Made by a program: the position numbers and the translations under genes
Assembly: GCA_900769985.1 (NCBI GenBank)
Contig: CAAGIS010000108.1
Span: 31,806 to 95,805, forward strand
DNA length: 64,000 nt
Direction of reading: 5' to 3'
From: Spirochaetia bacterium
GTDB lineage: Bacteria > Spirochaetota > Spirochaetia > Treponematales > Treponemataceae
Notes under the pieces: generated by a model
Told to the model about the DNA's origin: nothing
Databases searched by the model: none
What the model saw: the letters and a program-made list of their open reading frames with translations, nothing else
Shown: positions 43,534-52,111 of the stretch, piece by piece
Numbering within the stretch: position 1 is the stretch's first letter
Layout of the letters: each line of letters opens with the position of its first letter

Positions 43534-43785
43534 ATGGAAAAAAAAGAAAAAAAATATCACGGTTACGGCTATCACGGAGGAGGAAGAAAAAAAATACCTG
43601 ATGAAGAGAAAACCGTGTATAAGACTTTTTCCATAAATGTAACGCCACAGTATCTGGAAGTCTTAAAAAAGCTGGCAAAGCAAAATAATGTCAGTGTAAA
43701 TAAACTTGTAACGGAAGCTGTTTACATGATGTACAGAAGAGATTTTGAAGAAGCCTTTCATAAAAAAAATCTGTCTGACAGATAA
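43534..43785 (+). CDS. Ribbon-helix-helix DNA-binding protein
   Basis: 83 residues. A basic, Gly/Tyr/His-rich start (KYHGYGYHGGGRKK) is followed by a strand (YKTFSINVTPQ) and two helices (YLEVLKKLAKQ, VSVNKLVTEAVYMMY), the CopG/Arc fold. It probably represses its own promoter through the inverted repeat at 43480-43518 and may control other element genes. It is first in a short cluster with two unknown genes. Confidence 0.75.
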   Translation: MEKKEKKYHGYGYHGGGRKKIPDEEKTVYKTFSINVTPQYLEVLKKLAKQNNVSVNKLVTEAVYMMYRRDFEEAFHKKNLSDR

Positions 43786-43816
43786 AACAGGCTTCCTTGA
43801 TTTTATGGGAGAAAAT

Positions 43817-44179
43817 ATGTTTAGATTTGACGATGATGAGATTACTGATTTTGAAACTCTTTCATTCTTGAGGTGTGAACGTCTTGAAGGTTTTGAAAGG
43901 GCAAAACCTGTAAACATAAAACTTGACAGCGATACACCGCGCCCCAAAGATGCATCAGATGAAGAAACAAAAGAATTTTATGCATGGGCTGAAGCAGAGA
44001 ACGAAATTCATATTATTTTTTTATCTGAACAAAGTTATCCGCAGCTTTTAAAACGATATACGCCATATCAATTAGGCAGACTTGCAATATCAAGAGTAAT
44101 GAATGAAAACTGGAAGATGACTGAACAAAACATCAGATGCGCATTGAGCAATATGGAAATGCAGATGAGTTATGTCTGA
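43817..44179 (+). CDS. Unknown 120-residue element protein
   Basis: Start at ATG 43817 with GGGAG upstream; an earlier in-frame ATG at 43745 lies inside the preceding gene. Acidic N-terminus (FRFDDDEITDFE) and a basic helical end (RYTPYQLGRLAISRVMNENW). No domain recognised. It lies 31 nt after the ribbon-helix-helix gene, probably cotranscribed. Confidence 0.55.
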   Translation: MFRFDDDEITDFETLSFLRCERLEGFERAKPVNIKLDSDTPRPKDASDEETKEFYAWAEAENEIHIIFLSEQSYPQLLKRYTPYQLGRLAISRVMNENWKMTEQNIRCALSNMEMQMSYV

Positions 44180-44224
44180 CTATTTACATAATTAAATTTT
44201 TAATATATTTTAGGATTAACGAGA

Positions 44225-44701
44225 ATGAGAAAATTATATTGCGATGAAAAAAATTTGTCGTATGCTCAAAAGTTCTTATTGGATATGGCAGATAAAAGAT
44301 GTCTCCATAAGTTCTGGGCAGAGAAAATCAAAACAGAAAAATATAACTTTTTTTATGTTTTTCTAATCGCAACAGGTAAAAACTCAGTTTCTCTAAATTT
44401 TATATGGGATTGCAGAAAAGTGATTAATCCTGTTGATTGGTTTGCGACAATAAGCGAACCGAGACTTGAACCGATTCCTGTAAGCACTGCTAGAGGAGAT
44501 TATGACTATACTAAAAGTCTGAACTTTAAAAAGCTGCTGGCAATTCCCAAGTTAAGGGAATGGAGCATTGCAAACAGTGATAAAGGTGCAGATTTTTACA
44601 AACTATGGTTAGTAAAAACTCAGCACAGGAAAATTACGTTTTTCAGAATCAAAGAATTCAAGAACGTATTTCCTATTGGAGATTGGTTTTTGTACAGATA
44701 G
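44225..44701 (+). CDS. Unknown 158-residue element protein
   Basis: No signal peptide, no membrane segment. Trp- and Phe-rich (FWAEKIKTEKYNFFYVF; the ends GDWFLYR). WDCRKVINPVDWF and the C-terminal FKNVFPIGDWF look like a duplicated motif of a small beta-rich domain. No family recognised. Weak AGGA before the start. Confidence 0.5.
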   Translation: MRKLYCDEKNLSYAQKFLLDMADKRCLHKFWAEKIKTEKYNFFYVFLIATGKNSVSLNFIWDCRKVINPVDWFATISEPRLEPIPVSTARGDYDYTKSLNFKKLLAIPKLREWSIANSDKGADFYKLWLVKTQHRKITFFRIKEFKNVFPIGDWFLYR

Positions 44702-45062
44702 GATTCATTTTAATCCCTGGGTCATTAAAAAGTGAATTGGAACGTAAATATTTTTACGAAAGCTTTTTAATTTGAATGAAGATGATTATAACGGGGGAAT
44801 AAATACTATTTAAAGTCACGACTACGTGAGCGATTGACCTGAATTAAAAAATAATGTGACACTTGCTGCCAATGGCATGGTTATTTTTTCTTTCGATAGT
44901 GATTTATCTTTTCCACGCTTTTTTTTTATGTTGCATTTTGTGATTTGTGCGGCATAACCCTTTAACGCTATAATCGATTTATCTTATTTTTTTCTTTTTA
45001 TGAGAAAAAATTAAGACAGCACAATCATATTAATATACCCAAAAAAATTAGGAGATACTCTT
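44702..45062. other. Intergenic region without a recognised gene
   Basis: 361 bp. No open frame with start signals and no repeat family seen. It includes several T-rich runs and a normal Shine-Dalgarno (AGGAGA) for the next gene. Promoter elements could not be assigned with confidence. Confidence 0.6.
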
Positions 45063-45533
45063 ATGAAAAAATTAGCAATTTTATTTGCTTTTAGCTTTGT
45101 TATGACAAGTATGTATTCTGAAGAACCAATTGAACCGGCAGTAACTGCAGAAGTTGAATCAGTTGAAGAAACTGTTGTAACAGAATCCGTACAGGAAGAA
45201 GTTGCGGAATCTGCAGAGTCAGAAGACAATGTATTTGTCGGAAAATGGAATCCGTATAAAGACAAGAACAAGAAAGCTGTCGGTTACATCGAATTAAATG
45301 CAGACGGAACAGGATATTTTAAGTATGCTCCGGACGGAAAGCACCCTGTAGCAGACGGTTCGTTAAAATGGGAGATTATTGAAAAGAAAGGAAAAACATA
45401 CCTTAAGTTCTCAGAGAATAAGTTAAAAGATGTTAACAAAGAATGGGAATGTTCAATAAGTGCTGACGGTGTTTTGATGTTTAAGAATCCACTGTGCTTC
45501 GGTGTATATCCAAAGAGCACCTGGAAAAAATAA
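45063..45533 (+). CDS. Secreted or periplasmic protein, acidic linker plus small beta domain
   Basis: 156 residues with a signal peptide (cleavage near residue 19, MYS-EEP). An acidic Glu/Val/Ser linker (20-57) is followed by FVGKWNPYKDKN and a beta-rich domain ending PKSTWKK, which resembles lipocalin-like or avidin-like small barrels in layout; this is inference from pattern. AGGAG lies before the start. Next to a second exported protein gene, so the pair may be a surface module of the element. Confidence 0.65.
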   Translation: MKKLAILFAFSFVMTSMYSEEPIEPAVTAEVESVEETVVTESVQEEVAESAESEDNVFVGKWNPYKDKNKKAVGYIELNADGTGYFKYAPDGKHPVADGSLKWEIIEKKGKTYLKFSENKLKDVNKEWECSISADGVLMFKNPLCFGVYPKSTWKK

Positions 45534-45634
45534 ACTGCAAACATTTATAATTTAAATTCTTGTCAAAAGCGTTTCTGAATTTATCTCAGAAACGCTTTCA
45601 AAAGTTTTACAACTTTTTTAATGGAGAAACATTT

Positions 45635-46119
45635 ATGAAAAAAAATTCAATAATTTTATTTACAGTCCTGATTATCTCGTCTTTATTTTTAGCTTGTTCT
45701 GCTCCGTCAGCTGCATCATCAAATACTGGGTCTGGGGGGGGGAGAATGAATATCAACCCTTATCTTCTGAAAAAAAAGAAGAAGTAAAAAAGAATATTAC
45801 AGGATTAAAACTTGAACCTGCAACGACTACAATAACTGCGGGTGAAACACCTACATTGGTATTAAATTTTGAGGGCAGCATAGATTTAACTCAATACACA
45901 ATGGCTCAAGTTTATACAGATATATTATCAATATCTACTACAACAAAAAACGAAAATGCTCCATATCTAAAATATAATCAACGTAATAAAATAGAAAAAG
46001 ATAAAATAACATTTACAATTTCTTGCGATGTTCCAGATACGTATGAAACAACTTTTTCAATTAAAGAGACTGAGATTAAAGCTACTTTTAAAATTACTGT
46101 GAACAAGAAACAGAAATAG
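45635..46119 (+). CDS. Ig-like lipoprotein, out of frame at a poly-G tract (probably phase variable)
   Basis: From ATG 45635 (GGAGA upstream) comes a lipoprotein signal peptide with lipobox LFLAC, then SAPSAASSNTGSGGG and an early stop at 45785-45787. The next frame, entered at the G run, encodes NEYQPLSSEKKEEVKKNITG and a BIg2-like domain (LKLEPATTTITAGETP) to 46119. Ten or seven G would fuse them into a lipoprotein of about 160 residues; nine are present. It lies convergent to the giant Ig-repeat lipoprotein and shares its domain type. Confidence 0.75.
45734..45742 (+). repeat. G9 homopolymer after a lipobox
   Basis: Second nine-G run in the window, in a Gly codon stretch of a lipoprotein. 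A change of +1 or -2 restores the frame. Confidence 0.85.
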
Positions 46120-46131
46120 AAGTAAATTGTT

Positions 46132-46176
46132 ATAACAAAAAAGGGTCTGTCCTATTGGACGACCCTTTTTTGTTAT
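46132..46176. terminator. Bidirectional intrinsic terminator
   Basis: Perfect 16-bp stem ATAACAAAAAAGGGTC / GACCCTTTTTTGTTAT around 13 nt. T-rich on both strands, it separates the convergent lipoprotein and Ig-repeat genes. Confidence 0.92.
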
Positions 46177-46177
46177 G

Positions 46178-49100
46178 TTATTTAAGTGATTTTAAACAAG
46201 CTCTGGTTTCCAGATATAAAGGAACTGTTCTGCTCAAATTTTTACCATTATGCGTATATTGGATTTTAATATATCCAATATGACCTGACATTGAACCTAT
46301 AACTTCTGGATAAGGGCAGTATGTTTCAGATGTTGACTGCAATTCTACAGCACCTGTGAATGTTGCTGACAACGTTCTTGGATTTTCTGAATTATCGCCG
46401 CTTTTTGCATAAGGTGCATAATACCACGGTGTATTTCTAAAAGTATTTCCCTCAATCCATTTTCCGTCCAAGTTCTCTGCTCGTTTTCTGTAAGTTGAAA
46501 TATAAGATGAATTGCTGGGAGAGTCCCCGCAACCATTATTGCCACACGAAGTTCTTGTAAAAACTCGGAATCCTGTATCTGATTGAACTAAAGCCTGCCA
46601 GACAGCCATATATCCATCCCAATATCCACCATCAACCCAGTCTGTCCAATCATTATGCCAGACCCTATGAGAGTCTCTATTATTATTGTTCCAATAAAAA
46701 GAATAAGGGCTTATTTCCATTCCTGTAGAAGTCGAAATAGGAACATATCCTGTTTTAATTACATATCCTGTCGGGCAATAATCTTTAAGATGTTTTAAAA
46801 CAAAAGCTGTATCTGAAGCTCCATCTAATTTTGAAACTGCAGTACTTGCATCAAACAGATTTAAACTTATTCCTGAAACGCTATATTGTGCCATTTTTTG
46901 CTGGCACACCATATTGATTTCTACTTGTTCACCGTCTCCCAGATATATTATATTTTGCTCTGTATCAATACGAGTAAAATTATCATTTAAAGTTATTTCT
47001 GGTGAAAATGTGATTTCGCTGTACCTTAAATCCAATTTAACAGTCTTGCTGCCAAATTCAATATTATCAGTTGTGTGAGGATTACGTGCCATTATTTTAA
47101 AAGTATCAGTACCTTCAATGACCGGCTTAATGAGGATTTTTCCTGTTCCGTCATTGTTGTTGACTACAGTACAGTTTGCAATCGATGTAGATTCAAGAAT
47201 GATTTCTGCATCTACAGGAGAAACTTTAAAATTGACTTCATAATCTTTATCGGGAGTATCTTCTATTATGCTCTTGTCAATGTTAAACGTATAGTCCCAT
47301 GCGACTGTAATATTCATTTTGGAAACAACTCCTGACTCAGTAGTACAAATTAACTGACCGCTTCCGGCTTTTATTCCTTCGATTGTTATAGAACCTTGAC
47401 CGCCTTGGTCTATTCCATTGTCAACATACGAAAAACAGTCTTCTCCTGTCTGAGAGTTTATCATATAGTTTGAAATTCTGTCATTTGCAGGTGTAACCGT
47501 ATACTTGATTGTTCGGCTCTTTCCTGGATTTACGCGGATTCTAGTTGATTCAAAAGTAAGGCTGCTTGGAACTACAACTTCAACCTGGCATCTTGCAGTC
47601 TGTCCTCCCGGTAGTGTTGCGTTCACCCAGCATATTCCGGCATTTACACCAAAGATTGTCGGCTGTTTTCCTTCGCCCATTACCCGGACAACTTCTTCTC
47701 CGTTTGGACGGTCAGCAGTCCAGATTATGTTTTGGTAATCAGAATTTTCTCCATCAGAAATTGTCGCTTTTAATGTCGTTGTCTGTGACTTTTCAATTTT
47801 TGCATAAGTTTTATCAAGAGAAATAGTTTTGTCTGTTTCTCCCGGAACAATGCAGTATATTACAAGATTTGTGTTGCATAAATCACTTGTTACTGTAATT
47901 GTACATTCTCCGGAACTTACTGCAGTTAAATAAGCAGACTGTCCTACAGATATTCCAGTAGTTGAAGTATTTGCAAGTTTAACGATGTTCGGATCTGACG
48001 ATTTCCACTGAAGATTATAATTGTCTGTAATTGAATAGTTTCCGCCTGTTAAAGAAGCTGAAATTGTTTTGGACGCTCCTTTTTCTATCGTAACTATCGT
48101 ACTTGTTGTCGTTATGTATGTCGTATTGTCAGAAGCTTTTTCTACGTAGACGAGCATGTCAGATGTTGCAGTTACTTCATTTGTCCTTGTGGCAACAAGC
48201 TTTGCCTTGACTGTCGTAGTGCCGGCTCCGACTGCAGTCAACTGGCATACGGAACTTGTTCCTGAAATCGTAACTACATTTGGATTTGCAGTTTCGTATT
48301 CTACATGTGTCGGAACAGAAGATGCAGGTGTCTGCATGGATACAAATGTCGTTGCTCCCTGCATTATTGACTGCCTGTCTGCTGCAAAAGAAAAACTGTC
48401 ATATTGCTGCACGGTAATGCTTACTATCTGGTCATAAGCTGATTTTGGATGACTTACTGTAAGCTTACAAGTTCCTTGCTTGAGTGGAATGATTTCGCAC
48501 TGGTTTGATGCATAAGTAATGTCTACGATGTCATAAACATCAAGTGACCATGTAAAATTGGCTTTGTCTGCAGCAGTTCCGTTGACTAATGTTGCAACGA
48601 TTGTTTCTCCGTCTTTGTTGTCAGGCTTAATTTTAAGGATGTTGCTTGAAGAGAGTGTTATTGAATAATCTGATGCAGCCTTGCTTTCTACGATACACAG
48701 AACTTTCTGTTCGTAAACTGCTTTTGAATGACTGACTGTAACATAGCACGTCCCTGTTGAACGACCCTTAATATAACCGATTCCGTTCTGACCGTAGCAT
48801 GTAACGATATCAGAGGATGCAGTCCATTGAATCTGCTTCTGGTCATCTTCCGTTCCGCCGACAAGTTCTGCAGAGAGATTTGTCCAAGATGTATCACCTT
48901 CTATTAAGGTGATGACAGGATTGTTTACCTGAATGTACGGACAGGCACTTGCAACTTTCGGGTCAACTACCTGAATGATTATTTCAAGAGGATAACTACA
49001 TTCAGAATGTGTGACTTTAATTTTTGCAGTTCCTGTCGAATTAGCACTTATTACGGCAGTATTTGTTCCTGTTTCCGTAACAGATGCGACAGAAGGTGTT

Positions 49101-52054
49101 TCTGCAGTCCAGCAATATCCTGAAACAACAGGATCCTGGCTATTCATCATAGTAACTGAAATACTTTTAGTACTGCCTTGACCGATTGATACAACATTTG
49201 TTGCTGTCGTTATGTATTTGAAAGCACTCAATTCTTCATTGCTATTTGCAATTACAATCAGGACTTTTTTATCGTATTCAGCTTTTGAATGTTTTACTGT
49301 AAGTTCTGTCTGTCCGGCATTTACAGGTTTTATATAGACTGTTCCTGTAGGATCGGTACTTGTTATATTTGCAATTCCTGAATCTTCTATACTGTAACTA
49401 AAGCCACCTGGTGTTTTGCCTTCATCATTTACCAGAACGCATGTCAGTTTCTGAATCTGGGCATCTTTTGTTACGGCAATTATTTCAGGACTTGTCGAAA
49501 TGTAGCAGACAGGTTCATTTGTGATTATGTATTCAGAACCGACACGTACATAAATTTTAAGTGTATTTTCAGAAAGAGGATGGTCAATTGTAACAACAGC
49601 TTCGCCTTCTCTTATTGCCGTAAATGTTGCAGAACTTCCATTTGAAACTACTGTGCAGACATTTGTGTCAGATGATGTCCATGTCATTTTATACAGTTCT
49701 GATGATGGAATGTTTATTGCCGAAACAGAAACAGTTTTTTCCAGACCTGCAGAAGAAAGGTTGACGACATTCTGGGTTGTCGTTAAATAAACTGTTTTTT
49801 CAACGACACCGATTGAAACATCTTCAGGATATACTGTAACAGTGAATTTGTAAGAAGCTTCGTTATAATAACTTGCCGTAATATGACATGTCCCTGTTGC
49901 ATTGCCTGTTACAGTTGCACTTGTATAGCAGTCTGAAAGACGTTCAACACTTGCAACAGACGGATTGTCTGATGTCCATGTCAAAGGACTGAAATCAAAC
50001 GGAGAATAACTGTCTCCATCACCGCTTCCGTAAAATCCGACTGTATTGACATTGATTAAAGTTGTCCTGCCTTTATTCAGCGAGTAGTAACTTTTATCTG
50101 CATAGAATGCCCTGATGTTGTTCAGTTCATCATAAGTATCAGCAGTTAAGACAAGTACGTTTTTCTGTGCTTCTACTTTTGGATGTGTTACAACCATTGT
50201 AGAAACGTTTGAGCCTGTTTTATTTGATGACAGTTGTGCTCTTGCACCGGATGCATTAATGTTCAATGCGGTGCTTTCTGTATGAAATTGTATGTCGTTT
50301 TCATCTGCTGTTGATATATCAGATGAACCGTTGAGCATGATTGAATAGCTGTAATTTTCAGAATTAAGAAATTTAACGAGACTGTCACCTTTAAAATAAT
50401 ACGGCTGTTCAAGAAGTGCATTTTTATCAAGGACTTTTACGAGAATCTCTGTCGGATATGCAGCCTTTGGATGAGTTATCCTTATTGTTGCAGTTCCGGG
50501 ATTAACAGGCGTTATGTAAGCAGTACCGTAAACATAAGTTGCAATTGCCATTCTTGCTATTGTCGAAGAAGAAGTACCGTTTGCAGTTTCAAGCTTTATA
50601 ACGTCAGAAACACCGTCATCAGGATTTTGAATTACCTGCCAGTGAAAATTTGCTTCATCTCCGTCAGTTCCGCCTTTAAGCGAAATATTAACGGCAGTTT
50701 CGTCAAGCCCGACTTTTGTCTTTACATAGTTCTGACTTGTCGTAATATAAAAAGATGAATCAACTGCAGAAGCACTTTGGTCTTGAACGATGATTAAAAC
50801 CTGTCTTTTTTTTGCAGCTTTCGGATGACCTATAAGAAGGCTTGCCGAACCGTTTTTTGTTCCAGAAAGGTGAATTTCATTTCCTGATGAATAGTATGTA
50901 AGACAGTCATCAGAAGAAGCTTCCCATTCCCATGTAAAATCATCAGGTGAATATTCACTACCTTCATCAAGACCGACTAAATCTGCGCTTACAGTTTCTG
51001 AGACAGAGCCTGAAATCGTGACGACTGTCCTGCTCGGTTCAATATATACGTTTTGAACAATTTCAATAACCCTGACTGTAATGTATAAAGGATATGTACA
51101 TTCAGGATGCGTAACTTCAACAGTGCAAATTCCTGATTTTACAGGCGTGATGTAACATGTATCTGCATTTGCAGTAAGCATAATGGCTGACTTGTCTTCC
51201 CCTGAATTGTTTTCTATAACTCTCCATGAGAATCCTGTTTTATAATTTTCACTTTGAGGATTCTTTAAATCGCAAGTAATTTTTTTATCACCGTCTGCTA
51301 ATTTTGAAATTACGACATTACTGGTTGTAGTAATGTAAGTTGCTTTAGTGATGTCGGCAAAAACATAAACACCGATGTAATATGGGTATGCGGATTTTGA
51401 ATGCCGGACTGTAATCTTTGCAAAACCTGTTGTCTTTGCTTTTATCTGACAGTACTGCCCTGTAGGAGTCAAATCAATTACAGACGGATTGTCAACTGAC
51501 CATGCGTAACCGTCAATATCAGCTGCCGTTCCATTGTATAACGATACGCATAATGTCTGAATATCTCCGGTTTCCATCTGTGTAACTGTTGTTGATGAAT
51601 AAATATAAGGCTCTGTCGTGTCGATATAGTTGTCTGAATATCCTGAAACCGTAACGATACAAGTTGCTGATTTGTCTCCACAGCGAATTGTTACAGGAGA
51701 CTGTCCTTCTGAAATTCCTGTAATGATAATTCCCTGATTCTCTGTCTGACAGCTTATTACAGATGAATTGTAATCCCAGGACGGAGTTACATAGCCTCCT
51801 GACATTGTAAAGCCTAAGTATGCAATGTCTCCGACTTTGACTGTTATGGAAGAAGAAGACAGCCGTACTGACGTAACGGAAAAATTTGAAGATGCTCCGT
51901 TATTCTTTGCTTCAGGAATATTTCCATCAGAAAAAAGTCCGTCACAAGATATTATAGCTAAAGATAATATCCCCATTAAAAAGCCGAAAAGCTTTTTGCA
52001 ATCAAATTGAAATTTGTAAATAACATAAACCTGCCTTGGGTGACCTGTTTTTAA
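46178..52054 (-). CDS. Giant lipoprotein of bacterial Ig-like (BIg2) repeats in the transfer operon
   Basis: At least 1,932 residues from the ATG at 51976; the frame is open to 52054. The start has a lipobox (SLAIISC). The body is about 15 imperfect repeats of roughly 95 residues, each with YITTTSNVV-like opening, a W-containing middle and ITHPKAxY-like close, the BIg2 pattern. The last 300 residues are a distinct Trp/Tyr-rich domain. It follows TrbI by about 60-95 nt, so it is likely part of the transfer apparatus, perhaps a mating adhesin; that is inference. Starting at 51976 would remove the Lys residues (DCKKLFGF) needed before the hydrophobic core, so the real start should lie in the leader element. 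Confidence 0.82.
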   Translation of the reverse strand, partial: LKTGHPRQVYVIYKFQFDCKKLFGFLMGILSLAIISCDGLFSDGNIPEAKNNGASSNFSVTSVRLSSSSITVKVGDIAYLGFTMSGGYVTPSWDYNSSVISCQTENQGIIITGISEGQSPVTIRCGDKSATCIVTVSGYSDNYIDTTEPYIYSSTTVTQMETGDIQTLCVSLYNGTAADIDGYAWSVDNPSVIDLTPTGQYCQIKAKTTGFAKITVRHSKSAYPYYIGVYVFADITKATYITTTSNVVISKLADGDKKITCDLKNPQSENYKTGFSWRVIENNSGEDKSAIMLTANADTCYITPVKSGICTVEVTHPECTYPLYITVRVIEIVQNVYIEPSRTVVTISGSVSETVSADLVGLDEGSEYSPDDFTWEWEASSDDCLTYYSSGNEIHLSGTKNGSASLLIGHPKAAKKRQVLIIVQDQSASAVDSSFYITTSQNYVKTKVGLDETAVNISLKGGTDGDEANFHWQVIQNPDDGVSDVIKLETANGTSSSTIARMAIATYVYGTAYITPVNPGTATIRITHPKAAYPTEILVKVLDKNALLEQPYYFKGDSLVKFLNSENYSYSIMLNGSSDISTADENDIQFHTESTALNINASGARAQLSSNKTGSNVSTMVVTHPKVEAQKNVLVLTADTYDELNNIRAFYADKSYYSLNKGRTTLINVNTVGFYGSGDGDSYSPFDFSPLTWTSDNPSVASVERLSDCYTSATVTGNATGTCHITASYYNEASYKFTVTVYPEDVSIGVVEKTVYLTTTQNVVNLSSAGLEKTVSVSAINIPSSELYKMTWTSSDTNVCTVVSNGSSATFTAIREGEAVVTIDHPLSENTLKIYVRVGSEYIITNEPVCYISTSPEIIAVTKDAQIQKLTCVLVNDEGKTPGGFSYSIEDSGIANITSTDPTGTVYIKPVNAGQTELTVKHSKAEYDKKVLIVIANSNEELSAFKYITTATNVVSIGQGSTKSISVTMMNSQDPVVSGYCWTAETPSVASVTETGTNTAVISANSTGTAKIKVTHSECSYPLEIIIQVVDPKVASACPYIQVNNPVITLIEGDTSWTNLSAELVGGTEDDQKQIQWTASSDIVTCYGQNGIGYIKGRSTGTCYVTVSHSKAVYEQKVLCIVESKAASDYSITLSSSNILKIKPDNKDGETIVATLVNGTAADKANFTWSLDVYDIVDITYASNQCEIIPLKQGTCKLTVSHPKSAYDQIVSITVQQYDSFSFAADRQSIMQGATTFVSMQTPASSVPTHVEYETANPNVVTISGTSSVCQLTAVGAGTTTVKAKLVATRTNEVTATSDMLVYVEKASDNTTYITTTSTIVTIEKGASKTISASLTGGNYSITDNYNLQWKSSDPNIVKLANTSTTGISVGQSAYLTAVSSGECTITVTSDLCNTNLVIYCIVPGETDKTISLDKTYAKIEKSQTTTLKATISDGENSDYQNIIWTADRPNGEEVVRVMGEGKQPTIFGVNAGICWVNATLPGGQTARCQVEVVVPSSLTFESTRIRVNPGKSRTIKYTVTPANDRISNYMINSQTGEDCFSYVDNGIDQGGQGSITIEGIKAGSGQLICTTESGVVSKMNITVAWDYTFNIDKSIIEDTPDKDYEVNFKVSPVDAEIILESTSIANCTVVNNNDGTGKILIKPVIEGTDTFKIMARNPHTTDNIEFGSKTVKLDLRYSEITFSPEITLNDNFTRIDTEQNIIYLGDGEQVEINMVCQQKMAQYSVSGISLNLFDASTAVSKLDGASDTAFVLKHLKDYCPTGYVIKTGYVPISTSTGMEISPYSFYWNNNNRDSHRVWHNDWTDWVDGGYWDGYMAVWQALVQSDTGFRVFTRTSCGNNGCGDSPSNSSYISTYRKRAENLDGKWIEGNTFRNTPWYYAPYAKSGDNSENPRTLSATFTGAVELQSTSETYCPYPEVIGSMSGHIGYIKIQYTHNGKNLSRTVPLYLETRACLKSLK

Positions 52055-52102
52055 TCAGCAGCTCTCGCAAAGTTATGCACAGTTTTTTTCTGCTGATATC
52101 CG
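52019..52102 (-). promoter_or_regulatory. Conserved leader element, copy 3 (Ig-repeat lipoprotein)
   Basis: Reverse strand: GGATATCAGCAG, seven A, ATCAGCAG pairing with CTGCTGAT, CAGGTCACCCAAGG (52047-52034), seven bases, ATG at 52026. The ATG frame stops after 16 codons; the gene frame is one base off and open from 52054. Confidence 0.85.
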
Positions 52103-52111
52103 CTATGCTAA

